Assembly: GCF_039851965.1 (NCBI RefSeq) | Contig: NZ_CP156674.1 | Span: 1,612,001-1,676,000, forward strand | DNA: 64,000 nt | Reading direction: 5' to 3' | Source of the DNA: Pseudalkalibacillus hwajinpoensis | GTDB taxonomy: Bacteria > Bacillota > Bacilli > Bacillales > Guptibacillaceae | In this document: positions 41,140 through 50,458 of the stretch, in pieces | How the letters are laid out: each line of letters begins with the position of its first letter | How positions within the stretch are numbered: the first letter of the stretch is position 1 | Notes under the pieces: model-generated | Databases searched by the model: none | Seen by the model: only the letters and a program-made list of their open reading frames with translations | Told to the model about the DNA's origin: nothing | Made by a program: the position numbers and the translations under genes

Positions 41140-42271
41140 TCAAAGCACCCTCCTTTCCATAACTGAACTGTTCAAGCCCTGCAAGTCCACGCATCATGCT
41201 GCTTCTTGTGATTAGACCCACCAGTTTCTCGCCTTCTACCACAGGAATGTTAATCAACTGATTTTCAGCAAATTGTTTTGCGATTTCCGGATATAGCGTA
41301 TTGGTTTTAACGGGTTCAATCTCCTCAATAACATCCTGAATCCGTTTCTTATCATCGCTAAAATGTTTTTGCACATGTTCAAGTGTTACAATTCCTTTAT
41401 ACTCTTGAGCCGGGCCAGTAACAACGAGGCTATCAACCCGGTCTGATTTCATTAATCGAAACGCTTCGGCAAGACCACGGCTTTCCTTAATAGTGGCCAC
41501 CTTCTTAAACATTAAATCAATAGCAGAAGGGGGCTGTCCCATTGCCATACGCTCATCACCAATAAAGTTACGAACAAACTCATTTTTGGGATGACGAAGT
41601 AAACGATCTGGTGTATCGAACTGTAGAATTTCGCCATCTTTCATAATTGCAATTCGGTCAGCAATTTTCATCGCTTCGTCCATATCATGTGTTACGAAAA
41701 CGATTGTCTTTTGAATCTCTTTCTGTAATTTAACAAGTTCATCCTGAAGCTGTTCACGACTAATAGGATCAAGCGCACTAAATGGCTCATCCATTAGTAT
41801 GATGGGTGGCTCAGCCGCAAGTGCCCGGATAACCCCGACCCTTTGTTGTTGTCCCCCACTTAATTCAAGTGGATACCGGGTTCGAAACACGGACGGTTCA
41901 AGTCCAACAAGTTCGAGCATTTCATCGACTCTTTTATCAATTTTACCTTTATCCCATTTTTTTAATTTCGGGATTAAGGCAATATTCTCAGCAATTGTCA
42001 TATGTGGAAGAAGTCCGATCTGTTGAATCACGTACCCTATGCTTCTTCTAAGTTCTACAGGATCCTGCTCTGAAACAGTTTTTCCATCAATATAGATTTG
42101 TCCACCACTTGGCTCGATTAATCTATTGATCATCTTCATGGTTGTTGTTTTCCCACAGCCACTTGGTCCAATTAATGTTACTAATTCGCCCTTCCCAATA
42201 TGTAGATTGATATCTTTCAATGCCTCTGTGCCATCAGGAAACTTTTTGTTAACATGCTCGAATGTAATCAT
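41132..42271 (-). CDS. Osmoprotectant ABC transporter ATP-binding protein (OpuCA/OpuBA-like)
   Basis: ATPase of 379 residues: Walker A GPSGCGKTT, signature LSGGQQQRVGVIRAL, Walker B IILMDEPFSALDP, H-loop VFVTHDMDEAMKIADR. Two C-terminal CBS domains follow (about residues 255-365), a regulatory feature shared with OpuCA. First gene of the operon ATPase-permease-binding protein. It is transcribed away from yhgE's terminator and convergent with the opuA operon, so the two osmoprotectant systems are neighbours but separate units. Confidence 0.9.
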   Translation of the reverse strand: MITFEHVNKKFPDGTEALKDINLHIGKGELVTLIGPSGCGKTTTMKMINRLIEPSGGQIYIDGKTVSEQDPVELRRSIGYVIQQIGLLPHMTIAENIALIPKLKKWDKGKIDKRVDEMLELVGLEPSVFRTRYPLELSGGQQQRVGVIRALAAEPPIILMDEPFSALDPISREQLQDELVKLQKEIQKTIVFVTHDMDEAMKIADRIAIMKDGEILQFDTPDRLLRHPKNEFVRNFIGDERMAMGQPPSAIDLMFKKVATIKESRGLAEAFRLMKSDRVDSLVVTGPAQEYKGIVTLEHVQKHFSDDKKRIQDVIEEIEPVKTNTLYPEIAKQFAENQLINIPVVEGEKLVGLITRSSMMRGLAGLEQFSYGKEGALNE

Positions 42272-42410
42272 TCTACTCTTTCTCCTGCCTCCCCAAAATC
42301 AGTTCTTTTACCTTTTTACCCTATTATAGATATTAATTAAACCAATTAACCTGCTCTATCACAACTTTCTTACTATTACTGTAGCGTTTTACAGGAGAGT
42401 TTTCAAAGAA

Positions 42411-42442
42411 AAAAGCCTTCTCTGTCGACAGAGAAGGCTTTT
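42411..42442 (-). terminator. Intrinsic terminator of yhgE
   Basis: Perfect 32-base palindrome (arm AAAAGCCTTCTCTGTC), just beyond the yhgE stop. Confidence 0.83.
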
Positions 42443-42450
42443 GTATACTT

Positions 42451-44778
42451 CTATTCATTTAAGGCTGGTTCAAATTCTTGTTTTTTACGCGTTTTCATTT
42501 CAATAAAGAAGAATAGGATCGTTCCAATTGCAAATATCGCAGTAAAGCCTAATAGTATATAAACATTCTTCCACATGAATTCAATATCGCCGCTTGAGAT
42601 AACAGCTTTTAAACCTGAAACTGTATAAGTCATTGGCAGCCATGTATTAAAGATTTGCAGTCCTTCTGGAATTAATTCAAGTGGGAACGTACCGGCACTT
42701 GTTGTCAGCTGCAATATCAAAATGATAATGGCTACAAATCGGCCGGGGTCTCCCATTGTTGTAACACAAAACTGAATCAATGCCATGTAGACGAGACTCG
42801 ATACCACCGAAAATAAGAAGAACAGTGATATGCTTTGTACTTCAATCCCAAGCCCATATAATAAAACAGCATCTGAAATGAGTGCCTGAATAATTCCTAC
42901 GGATAGGAGAATGCCATACTTACTCATAAACCATCCAATAGCTGAACGTGGATCTCCAGCAGGATCATGAAGTGGGAAGACGATTGACATCAATAATGCA
43001 CCAACAAATAATCCAAGTGAAAGGAAATAAGGTGCAAACCCTGTGCCGTAGTTGGGAACTGAAGAAATGGCTTCGGTGTCTACATTTACTGGATCAGCGA
43101 ACATATTATACGTTTCATCGTCCGCTTTCGTCTTAGATGTTTCGTCTGCAGCTTCGCCGAGCTTTTCACGAAGCTCTTCTGAACCCTCTGTTAATTTTTG
43201 TGCACCACTATCTAGCTCCTTAGATCCATCTGCTAGCTTCCCAGCACCTGATGACAATTCATTTGACCCACCTGATAACTTTGTTAGTCCATCAGCTAGT
43301 TTAGTTGAACCTGCGTTTAACTCATTCATTCCTGAGTTTAATTCACCCACTTGAGAGACTATGGAATTCCAACCGGAAGCAACTTCACTGTTCCCATTCG
43401 CAACCTCAGTTGATCCATTATGAAGTAAATCAACGCTCTTATTAGCTTCATTTATACCTTCTCCATAACTCACTAGTGCTTTTTCAAGTCGTTCTTGGCC
43501 TTGATAAAGTGCAGTAGCACCTTCCGCAAGTTGGCGTTGTCCTTCTATAAGTGCATTTACATTTGTAGACGTACCTGACAGCTTATTTGATAAGGAAGAA
43601 AAGGTTGTTGCCACTTCACCGACAGATTTTGCTGCTGAACCTGACTTTTCAGCAATAGGTTTCAGTTGACTAATTAACGCCTGTTTTTGCTCTTCAGTGT
43701 ATTGGTTACTAGCTTGAATTGACTCAATCACGCCCTGAAGCTCTTTTGGAATTGCTGTTGCATTCGTCACGCCACTTGTTAATGATTGTTTCAATCCTTG
43801 AGTATCAACTTCAGGTATGGAACTCGTTTCCAAGGCTTCAACAGATGCATTTAGCCCTTCCACCAATTGCCTTGAACCGGCCTTGCTATCCTGTACTCCG
43901 ACTAGAATTTTTTCTTGTCCTGATTTTAATTGATCCATCCCATTGCCAAGCTCACCAATACCATTACTCACTTGATTTGCTCCATCAGCTAGTTGTCTAA
44001 TATCAGCTTGCTTATGTTTCAATCCCTCGAATAAATCAGTTGTCCCTTGACTTGCTTTACTCATCCCTGAGGCAAGTTCATATGACTTGCTTTCAGCAGA
44101 ACTTAAACGGTCGCTTAATTCGATCGATCCTTCGTTAAGTTCAGCCAGGTTATCTTTTAAACGCTTTGTTCCATTTTTCAGTTCTAAAGACCCGTCTGCA
44201 ATTTCTCCTGCCCCGTCGGTTGCATCTGATAATCCACCAGCAATTTCACTAAACTTGTCAAAAACAAGCTCGCTGTAATTTTCAGTGATGTTGTTCGCAA
44301 TCTGAGATTTGATTTCACTAACCGCTGTTCCACCTATTTGACCGGCAAGAAAGTTAAAACTCTCATTTGGGACATATTCGAGGTTTAGCTTATCAGGATG
44401 CTCATCAAGAACCGTTGTTGATTTTTGTGAAAAATCCTCAGGAATCTTGATTTTCATATAATAGGTCTGATCTTCAAGCCCCATGTTTGCTTCTTCTTCA
44501 TCCACAAAATCCCATTTAAATTCCGGTTCATCTTTTAACTTATCGACCAACTCACTGCCAATCTCTATATGTTCACCTTCAAAATCAGCACCTTCATCAT
44601 TGTTCACAATTGCAACTGGAATCTGATTAAGATTTTCATATGGATCCCAGAATGCCCAAAGAAACATTCCGCTATATAAAACCGGAATAAACAAAACTGC
44701 AATAACCGGTATTAGTATTTTCTTATTACTAAAGAGCGACGCCCATTCGGAACGGAATAGTTGGGATGATTTCTTCAT
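42451..44778 (-). CDS. yhgE: YhgE/Pip domain membrane protein
   Basis: A 775-residue membrane protein of the YhgE/phage-infection-protein family. One membrane segment near residues 20-42 is followed by a long extracellular region, then about five membrane segments from residue 600 to 760 (ABC-2-like). The extracellular part has many copies of an approximately seven-residue pattern such as LADGLTKLSGGSNELSSGAG, GAQKLTEGS and ELGNGMDQLKSG, which should form a long helical rod. Function is debated: family members act in phage adsorption, secretion or efflux. It lies downstream of the yhgD repressor, with two operator-like sites before it. Confidence 0.9.
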   Translation of the reverse strand: MKKSSQLFRSEWASLFSNKKILIPVIAVLFIPVLYSGMFLWAFWDPYENLNQIPVAIVNNDEGADFEGEHIEIGSELVDKLKDEPEFKWDFVDEEEANMGLEDQTYYMKIKIPEDFSQKSTTVLDEHPDKLNLEYVPNESFNFLAGQIGGTAVSEIKSQIANNITENYSELVFDKFSEIAGGLSDATDGAGEIADGSLELKNGTKRLKDNLAELNEGSIELSDRLSSAESKSYELASGMSKASQGTTDLFEGLKHKQADIRQLADGANQVSNGIGELGNGMDQLKSGQEKILVGVQDSKAGSRQLVEGLNASVEALETSSIPEVDTQGLKQSLTSGVTNATAIPKELQGVIESIQASNQYTEEQKQALISQLKPIAEKSGSAAKSVGEVATTFSSLSNKLSGTSTNVNALIEGQRQLAEGATALYQGQERLEKALVSYGEGINEANKSVDLLHNGSTEVANGNSEVASGWNSIVSQVGELNSGMNELNAGSTKLADGLTKLSGGSNELSSGAGKLADGSKELDSGAQKLTEGSEELREKLGEAADETSKTKADDETYNMFADPVNVDTEAISSVPNYGTGFAPYFLSLGLFVGALLMSIVFPLHDPAGDPRSAIGWFMSKYGILLSVGIIQALISDAVLLYGLGIEVQSISLFFLFSVVSSLVYMALIQFCVTTMGDPGRFVAIIILILQLTTSAGTFPLELIPEGLQIFNTWLPMTYTVSGLKAVISSGDIEFMWKNVYILLGFTAIFAIGTILFFFIEMKTRKKQEFEPALNE

Positions 44779-44800
44779 AATATATTTCCTCCTGTCTATA

Positions 44801-44823
44801 TGACCATTATTCTCATTCGGTCA
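44801..44823. promoter_or_regulatory. TetR-type operator candidate 1 before yhgE
   Basis: A 23-base site TGACC-N13-GGTCA, lying between the yhgE ribosome binding site and its predicted promoter. It shares TGACCATTAT with the second site 75 bases away. Confidence 0.6.
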
Positions 44824-44875
44824 TTTTAAAACAAAAAAAGAGTCATACTACTGTTTATTAATACAACCTCTTAAA

Positions 44876-44898
44876 TGACCATTATATAATTTTAGTCA
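44876..44898. promoter_or_regulatory. TetR-type operator candidate 2 overlapping the yhgE promoter
   Basis: TGACCATTATATAAT then TTTAGTCA, 23 bases, with the same length and left arm as site 1. On the minus strand it contains a TATAAT -10 box with a weak TGTATT -35 box 17 bases upstream. The 195-base gap between yhgD and yhgE contains nothing else that I can identify. Confidence 0.6.
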
Positions 44899-44973
44899 CT
44901 TTTAATACAGATAGTAATATAACATCCTTTTTTTAGAATAGCAATAGCAGGATTTAGCTTTATGGCTAAACAG

Positions 44974-45552
44974 CTATTCTGGTTTAATACCAGTCATCAT
45001 ATAAAATTCCAGGTGATTCGCAATCTCCTCTTTGCTAAACGATTGATGGGATTTTTCCCAATCAAAAATTAGCGCAATATACATTTTGAACATGAGAAAA
45101 GCGGTAAGAGACGGATCGCATTTCTTCACTTCATCATTTGCAATCCCCCTCGCGATTTCCTGTTCAAGAAAGAAGAGGATCGCTTGTTCGACAAGATCCA
45201 GGGCCTCGATTGCAGCAGGTGTTCCGATTTCCCTTACTTCCTGTGAGAGTTTAATCGCAAGCTGATGTTGCCTACGATGTTCAAGAACGCTATAAAGAGC
45301 ACGGTGCAAGTTCTCAAAGAAGGTCTTCTCCTCCTTCATAGATGTCTGGGCAAGTTCTTTCATCTCATGCACCATACTGCTTACAACTTCATAGAAAAGC
45401 TCTTCTTTATTTTTAAAAAATGTATAGATCGTCCCTTTTCCAACATTCGCAATCTTCGCTACTTGATCCATAGTAGTAGCTTTATACCCAAACATGGAAA
45501 ATGACTTCTCTGCCGCTTCTAATATACTTTTTCTTCGATCAAACACAATCAT
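44974..45552 (-). CDS. yhgD: TetR family transcriptional regulator (YhgD-like)
   Basis: TetR-type repressor of 192 residues. The N-terminal helix-turn-helix reads ILEAAEKSFSMFGYKATTMDQVAKIANVGKGTIYTFFKNKEELFYEVV in pieces (IANVGKGTIYTFFKNKEEL is the recognition region, about residues 33-51). The C-terminal ligand domain is helical. The GTG at 45546 spaces better to the GGGGGG box than the ATG at 45552. It is transcribed 10 bases after a histidine kinase gene and upstream of yhgE, and probably binds the two 23-base sites. Confidence 0.87.
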   Translation of the reverse strand: MIVFDRRKSILEAAEKSFSMFGYKATTMDQVAKIANVGKGTIYTFFKNKEELFYEVVSSMVHEMKELAQTSMKEEKTFFENLHRALYSVLEHRRQHQLAIKLSQEVREIGTPAAIEALDLVEQAILFFLEQEIARGIANDEVKKCDPSLTAFLMFKMYIALIFDWEKSHQSFSKEEIANHLEFYMMTGIKPE

Positions 45553-45562
45553 TCCCCCCTTC

Positions 45563-46810
45563 TTATACTGTTATCAGTAGGGTGACTGTCACCGTTGTAC
45601 CGACCCCTTCTGTACTTGTATAATTGATTTTCCCACCGATATTACGAATAAGCCTATTCGTGATCATTGTACCGAGACCAGTCCCTTTAGATTTCGTGGT
45701 ATAAAATGGAAGACCCACTTTTTCAAGATCCTCCTTCCTCATTCCAACTCCATTATCGCTAATCACGATGTCTACGGTACCTTTTTTAATTCCATATTGT
45801 AAAACCACTTGAATGATTCCATCTTCCTCTATCGCTTCAATTGCGTTTTTCATTAAATTAACTAAGCACTGTTTCAATTCTTGAGGATTACCGAGTATTC
45901 GGAAATCATCTTTTTCTTCATACTGAATTTCCACTGCGTGGTAAGATGCTAATACCGCGATTAAATCTGTTGTATCTTTGACGACTTGATTTAAATCCAT
46001 GGCTTCATACTGGTCTTTAGAAGGTTTAATAAGCATAAGATAATCCGTAATAATCTTATTTGTTCGATCAATCTCTTCTAACATAAGCGGAGCATAATTT
46101 TGAACCTTTTTATCTTTCGTATCAGTAGCAATAAACTGAAGAAGACCCCTTACTGTTGTCAGTGGATTTCGAATTTCATGTGCGATTGCCGCAGCCATTT
46201 TCCCTGCAACAGAAAGCTTCTCGAGATAGACTGTTTCCTGAAGCTGAATATTTATTATAACTAGGCGTTCAGTAAGGTAGAAAATCATGAAATAAGCAAT
46301 GGCAAATGCAGCGAAATAAATCGGATAAAAATAGCTTTCTAAAGGATTAATAAACAACAAAACGATCGTTAAATAGGCCATCAAAAAGATTCCCCCTGTG
46401 AGGAGAATTACTTTCCATTTTCTAATGGATCTCTGAAAATACCCATTAAAACAATATGCGATGATGAAACCTACTATTGCGATTAGAACACCAACCCATG
46501 CATATTCTCCTCCAAGCGATAGACGAGTAAAGGAGATTGTTGCAGTGCAAATAAACCCGGGTAAACCTCCACCGTAAATCGTGACTAAAATAAGTGGTAC
46601 AACTCTTAGGTCAAAAACTGTATCACCAAATTTCTCAAGTGGGAAGAGCATACAGAGGAGCGCCATTAATGAACTAACGGCGCCGAATATGAGTTTCACT
46701 TTTAAGTTGATTGAACTGGAGCGTGTAAATGGCATGACCATATTCCAGATGAATAATACTGAGAAGAGCATTGCTATATTTATGAGTAGAGGTCTTGCCA
46801 TGTCCAACAT
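45563..46810 (-). CDS. Membrane sensor histidine kinase, LytS/KinB-like
   Basis: Sensor kinase with an N-terminal 5TMR-LYT-type membrane domain (about residues 5-190, with FDLRVVPLILVTIYGGGLPGFICT), a dimerisation domain with the phosphorylated histidine in AAAIAHEIRNPLTTVRGLLQF, and an ATPase domain with N, G1 and G2 boxes (NLMKNAIEAI, DNGVGM, GTGLGTMI). A frame opens at 46867, but AAAGGAGA favours the ATG at 46810. No response regulator is adjacent; Bacillus orphan kinases of this type often feed the sporulation phosphorelay. It is 10 bases upstream of yhgD. Confidence 0.88.
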   Translation of the reverse strand: MLDMARPLLINIAMLFSVLFIWNMVMPFTRSSSINLKVKLIFGAVSSLMALLCMLFPLEKFGDTVFDLRVVPLILVTIYGGGLPGFICTATISFTRLSLGGEYAWVGVLIAIVGFIIAYCFNGYFQRSIRKWKVILLTGGIFLMAYLTIVLLFINPLESYFYPIYFAAFAIAYFMIFYLTERLVIINIQLQETVYLEKLSVAGKMAAAIAHEIRNPLTTVRGLLQFIATDTKDKKVQNYAPLMLEEIDRTNKIITDYLMLIKPSKDQYEAMDLNQVVKDTTDLIAVLASYHAVEIQYEEKDDFRILGNPQELKQCLVNLMKNAIEAIEEDGIIQVVLQYGIKKGTVDIVISDNGVGMRKEDLEKVGLPFYTTKSKGTGLGTMITNRLIRNIGGKINYTSTEGVGTTVTVTLLITV

Positions 46811-47004
46811 CACTATTTCTCCTTTATTACTATTTGTTGCCATTAACATTCTACCATTAGACACCAAGTTAGCCTAATGAACACCTTAAAACTTTGTCTA
46901 CCTCACTATTATTGGCAATAATCACGGGCATCCAATTGTCTTGAAGGTCCTCAGCTTCCTAATTAGCCTTATTAATTCACCTTTAACGTCTAAGCATAAA
47001 AAAA

Positions 47005-47023
47005 ACCCACCCTGAGGGAGGAT
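47005..47023 (-). terminator. Hairpin terminator of the hem operon
   Basis: ATCCTCCC / GGGTGGGT imperfect stem with a TGA loop on the opposite strand, followed on the minus strand by TTTTTTTT. Confidence 0.65.
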
Positions 47024-47037
47024 TCTTTAGTGGTACA

Positions 47038-48444
47038 TTATAAAAAGTTCTTAACGGCCGTGACAGCGTCTTTTCCTTGATCAATACAATCAGGTAACCC
47101 CACACCATGATAGGAAGCACCGGCAAGGAATACACCTGGCATATCCTTTTCCACCCCGGCCTTTACAGATTCAATCCTTTTCTTATGACCCACCTCGTAT
47201 TGGGGCATGGATTGTCTCCATCTTGTGATGCGATAAAACTCAGGATGCCCTTCTATTTCCATAATCTGATTTAAATCATTTAGAACTGTTTGAACGATTT
47301 CTTCATCGCTTTTTTCAACTATCTCTTCTTTACCTGCTCTTCCAACATAACAGCGCAGGAGGACTTTCCCTGCTGGAGCAGAGTGCTTCCATTTGCGATG
47401 TGTCCATGTGCAAGCTGTTATCGTATAGTCGGCATTTCGCGAAACAACAAATCCTGTTCCATCCATTGACTTTTTGACTGCTTCCTCAGGGAATGCCATC
47501 GCGACAGTTGCTACTGTTGTTGAAGGCATTTCATTTAAAGGAGCGACAGCTTTTTGGTCTCTCAACATGTGATAAACCTGTTGATGAGGCGTCGTAACAA
47601 TGATTGCATCAGCTGGAATTTCCTCACCATTCGTCGTTGTAAGTAAATAGGTTCCTTCTGACCTTTGTAAGTGATCGATCTTTACATTCTTTCTTATAAT
47701 CACATCAGTCAATTTCTCTTCGATAGCTCTAACGAATGACTGTAAACCAGACTTCACTGTTAGAAAAGCCGGTTTTTTCTTACCTGTGCTTCTTCTTGAA
47801 GCTGGTGTCGTCTTTTTCATCCCCAAAATTAAACTACGATACTTTTTCTCCACCTCATAAAATTGAGGAAAAGTAGACATTAAGCTCAACTTATCAATGT
47901 CTCCAGCGTATATGCCTGACAGGAGTGGTTCGATTAAGTTTTCAACAACTTCGCTTCCAAGTCTCCTTCGGAAGAACAATCCAAGTGATTGATCATTTCC
48001 ATCATCTTCTCTCCTCGGAAGAACCAAATCCCCAGCTGCTCTTGCCTTTCCTTTCAATGAAAAGAGATTTGTAGAAATAAAAGGAGAAAGTTCAGTGGGA
48101 ATTCCCATCACCGCTCCGCCCGGTATAGGATAAAGCTGATCATTATTAAGCACAAATGCCTGTCCGGTTGAATTCGGTACAAGTTCATTTTCCATACCAA
48201 CTTCCTTTACCAGTCGAGCTGCACTTTCTTTCCTCTCAAGAAAAGAATCAGGTCCTCGCTCAATAACAAAACCATTCGTTGTATCAGTCTGGATTTTTCC
48301 GCCGAGTCGATCGGTACCTTCTAATAAGGTAATTTGGTAAGGAAGGTTCGCTGTCTTCATATCTTTCTGAAGATAATAGGCTGCTGTCAAACCAGTAATG
48401 CCGCCTCCAACAATAACTATTTTCTTTTTATTTTCACTCATCAT
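47038..48444 (-). CDS. hemY: Coproporphyrinogen III oxidase (HemY/CgoX)
   Basis: FAD enzyme of 468 residues that, in Gram-positive bacteria, oxidises coproporphyrinogen III to coproporphyrin III. The N-terminal FAD motif is IVVGGGITGLTAAYYLQ-like (VGGGITGLTAAYYLQ), followed by DRLGGKIQTD and FVIERGPDSFL. The C-terminal GVFLAGASYHGVGLPDCIDQG closes the FAD site. It is the last gene of hemEHY; its start overlaps the hemH stop by 11 bases. Confidence 0.93.
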   Translation of the reverse strand: MMSENKKKIVIVGGGITGLTAAYYLQKDMKTANLPYQITLLEGTDRLGGKIQTDTTNGFVIERGPDSFLERKESAARLVKEVGMENELVPNSTGQAFVLNNDQLYPIPGGAVMGIPTELSPFISTNLFSLKGKARAAGDLVLPRREDDGNDQSLGLFFRRRLGSEVVENLIEPLLSGIYAGDIDKLSLMSTFPQFYEVEKKYRSLILGMKKTTPASRRSTGKKKPAFLTVKSGLQSFVRAIEEKLTDVIIRKNVKIDHLQRSEGTYLLTTTNGEEIPADAIIVTTPHQQVYHMLRDQKAVAPLNEMPSTTVATVAMAFPEEAVKKSMDGTGFVVSRNADYTITACTWTHRKWKHSAPAGKVLLRCYVGRAGKEEIVEKSDEEIVQTVLNDLNQIMEIEGHPEFYRITRWRQSMPQYEVGHKKRIESVKAGVEKDMPGVFLAGASYHGVGLPDCIDQGKDAVTAVKNFL

Positions 48445-49387
48445 TGATCATCTTCTTTTTCATTAATTCACGAGTCACGACTGTAGCTAGAATTTCAATA
48501 AATTCATTACTGGCATTTGGCATATCAGGACGATGGTAAGCTGCACCGAGTTCATCTGTCATTTGTCTGCATTCATAGTCGTTATCATATAGTACTTCAA
48601 GATGATCGGCCACAAAACCAACAGGACAATAGATAAAACCGGTGTATCCCTCCTGTTCAAATAGATCACGTGTCAAATCCTGAATGTCAGGACCAATCCA
48701 TGGGTCAGGAGTATTTCCCTCGCTCTGCCAGCCGATTGCGTAATGTTTAATTCCCGCTGCGTCAGCAATATGTTTTGCCGTCTCCTGAAGCTGAGCAGGA
48801 TATGGATCTCCATCCTGCAATATTTTCTCAGGTAAACTATGAGCGGAAAAAATCACTATGGTTTTCTTTTTCTCATCTTCATCCATTTCACTTAAACATG
48901 ATTTCAATTCATTAACCCAGTACTGAATGAACTTGGGCTCATTGTACCACTGGTCAATCGAATGAATAACTGGAAAGCCCTTTTTATTTGCTTCTGCTTT
49001 CGCACGTTCGTTATAAGTTTTTACACCAACAGTAGAATAATGTGGAGCAAGCACAATGCTGATCGCCTCTGTTACTCCATCTTTTTGCATACTTTTAACA
49101 GCATCTTCTACAAATGGTTCAATATGTTTTAATCCTAAATAGCTCTTAAACTGAACTTCTTCACCGTACTGTTCGTTCATTCGATCTTCAAGCTTTTGAG
49201 CCTGTGCTTTTGTAATATCTGCTAAAGGTGAGATACCACCTATTGCCTCATATCTTTCGATTAAATCCTGCAACATTTCTTCTGTAGGTTTTTTCCCTCG
49301 TTGAATATGAGTATAATATGGTTCAATCTCCTTTTCACTTCGCGGTGTCCCATAAGCCATTACAAGAAGGCCAATCGTTCGCTTCAT
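48434..49387 (-). CDS. hemH: Coproporphyrin III ferrochelatase (HemH/CpfC)
   Basis: Inserts iron into coproporphyrin III in the Gram-positive haem pathway. Conserved segments are MAYGTPRSEKEIEPYYTHI, the metal-site histidine in VLAPHYSTVGVKTYNERA, and the glutamate in GFVADHLEVLYDND; the family motif around the second site is FSAHSLPEKIL. The 317 residues are normal for Bacillus HemH. It follows hemE by 27 bases. Confidence 0.95.
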   Translation of the reverse strand: MKRTIGLLVMAYGTPRSEKEIEPYYTHIQRGKKPTEEMLQDLIERYEAIGGISPLADITKAQAQKLEDRMNEQYGEEVQFKSYLGLKHIEPFVEDAVKSMQKDGVTEAISIVLAPHYSTVGVKTYNERAKAEANKKGFPVIHSIDQWYNEPKFIQYWVNELKSCLSEMDEDEKKKTIVIFSAHSLPEKILQDGDPYPAQLQETAKHIADAAGIKHYAIGWQSEGNTPDPWIGPDIQDLTRDLFEQEGYTGFIYCPVGFVADHLEVLYDNDYECRQMTDELGAAYHRPDMPNASNEFIEILATVVTRELMKKKMINDE

Positions 49388-49414
49388 ACTGCACCTCCCG
49401 ATTCCCCCAATTCC

Positions 49415-50458
49415 TTAGCTGTTCTTACGTGTATAATCGTGTACAAAGTTTGTTAAGCGCTGAAGAGTTTCTACCTTAACCTGTGGGAAAACTCCATGTC
49501 CTAAATTGAAGATATATCCAGGCGTTTCCATTCCTTGATCAAGTATTTCTTTCGTGCGCTCCTCGATTACTTCCCAGGGAGCAAGAAGTAGTGCAGGCTC
49601 AAGATTTCCCATTAACGGCCTTGTAATGCCCTCGATTTCTCGTGCTTTCTTGATGGTTATACGCCAGTCAATCCCAATCACATCTAAAGGAAGTTTATTC
49701 CACTCCTGAATGAGATGGCTCGCACCAACTCCAAACATTAAAAGTGGAACACCTAGCTCTTTAAGGGAAGAAAAGATTTTATTCATAATCGGTGCAATAT
49801 AAGTGCGATAGTCCGCTTCATTTAAAGCGCCAACCCACGAATCAAACAATTGAATCGCCTGGGCGCCTGCCTGAACCTGAGCCGTTAAATAAGCAATTGT
49901 CATGTCACCAAGTTTATTCATGAGACGATGCCAGCCCTCTGGATCAGAGTACATAAATGCTTTTGTCTTATAATAGTTTTTTGAAGGGCCACCTTCAATC
50001 ATATAGCTCGCTACAGTAAACGGCGCACCACTAAATCCAATTAACGGTACCGATAGCTGCTCTCTTAGCATCTTGATCGTTTCCATTACATAAGGAATAT
50101 CTTTCAGCGGGTCCAGTTCCCCAAGACGATCAATGTCCGACCTCGTCTTAATCGGATTGTCGATGACAGGACCGACACCTGATTTTATTTCAACGTCTAC
50201 TCCAATTGATGGGAGTGGGGTCATAATATCAGCGAACAGGATCGCTGAATCAACACCAAGCTGTTCTACCGCAAATCGCGTTACCTCTGCAGCTACTTCT
50301 GGATTTAAATTCATTTCATGAAAGGAATATTTTTCGCGAATTTTTCTATATTCAGCCTGATATCGACCCGCTTGTCTCATATACCATACAGGTGTATGGT
50401 CTGTCTCTTCTCCCCGGCATGCCCGAAGAAATTGATCATTAAATGGTGCTTTACTCAT
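49415..50458 (-). CDS. hemE: Uroporphyrinogen decarboxylase
   Basis: Converts uroporphyrinogen III to coproporphyrinogen III. The N-terminal signature PVWYMRQAGRYQAEYR and the active-site FADIMTPLPSIGVD region are both present, as are the GFSGAPFTVASYMIEGG and LFDSWVGALNEADY segments. The length of 347 residues is typical. First gene of the hemEHY operon; the 205-base gap to the PBP gene holds its promoter, but I could not pick a convincing one. Confidence 0.95.
   Translation of the reverse strand: MSKAPFNDQFLRACRGEETDHTPVWYMRQAGRYQAEYRKIREKYSFHEMNLNPEVAAEVTRFAVEQLGVDSAILFADIMTPLPSIGVDVEIKSGVGPVIDNPIKTRSDIDRLGELDPLKDIPYVMETIKMLREQLSVPLIGFSGAPFTVASYMIEGGPSKNYYKTKAFMYSDPEGWHRLMNKLGDMTIAYLTAQVQAGAQAIQLFDSWVGALNEADYRTYIAPIMNKIFSSLKELGVPLLMFGVGASHLIQEWNKLPLDVIGIDWRITIKKAREIEGITRPLMGNLEPALLLAPWEVIEERTKEILDQGMETPGYIFNLGHGVFPQVKVETLQRLTNFVHDYTRKNS

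Noticed and set aside
44936..44979. Stem GAATAGC / GCTATTC as a terminator of yhgD
   Set aside because: On the minus strand it is followed by A residues, not T residues, so intrinsic termination is unlikely.
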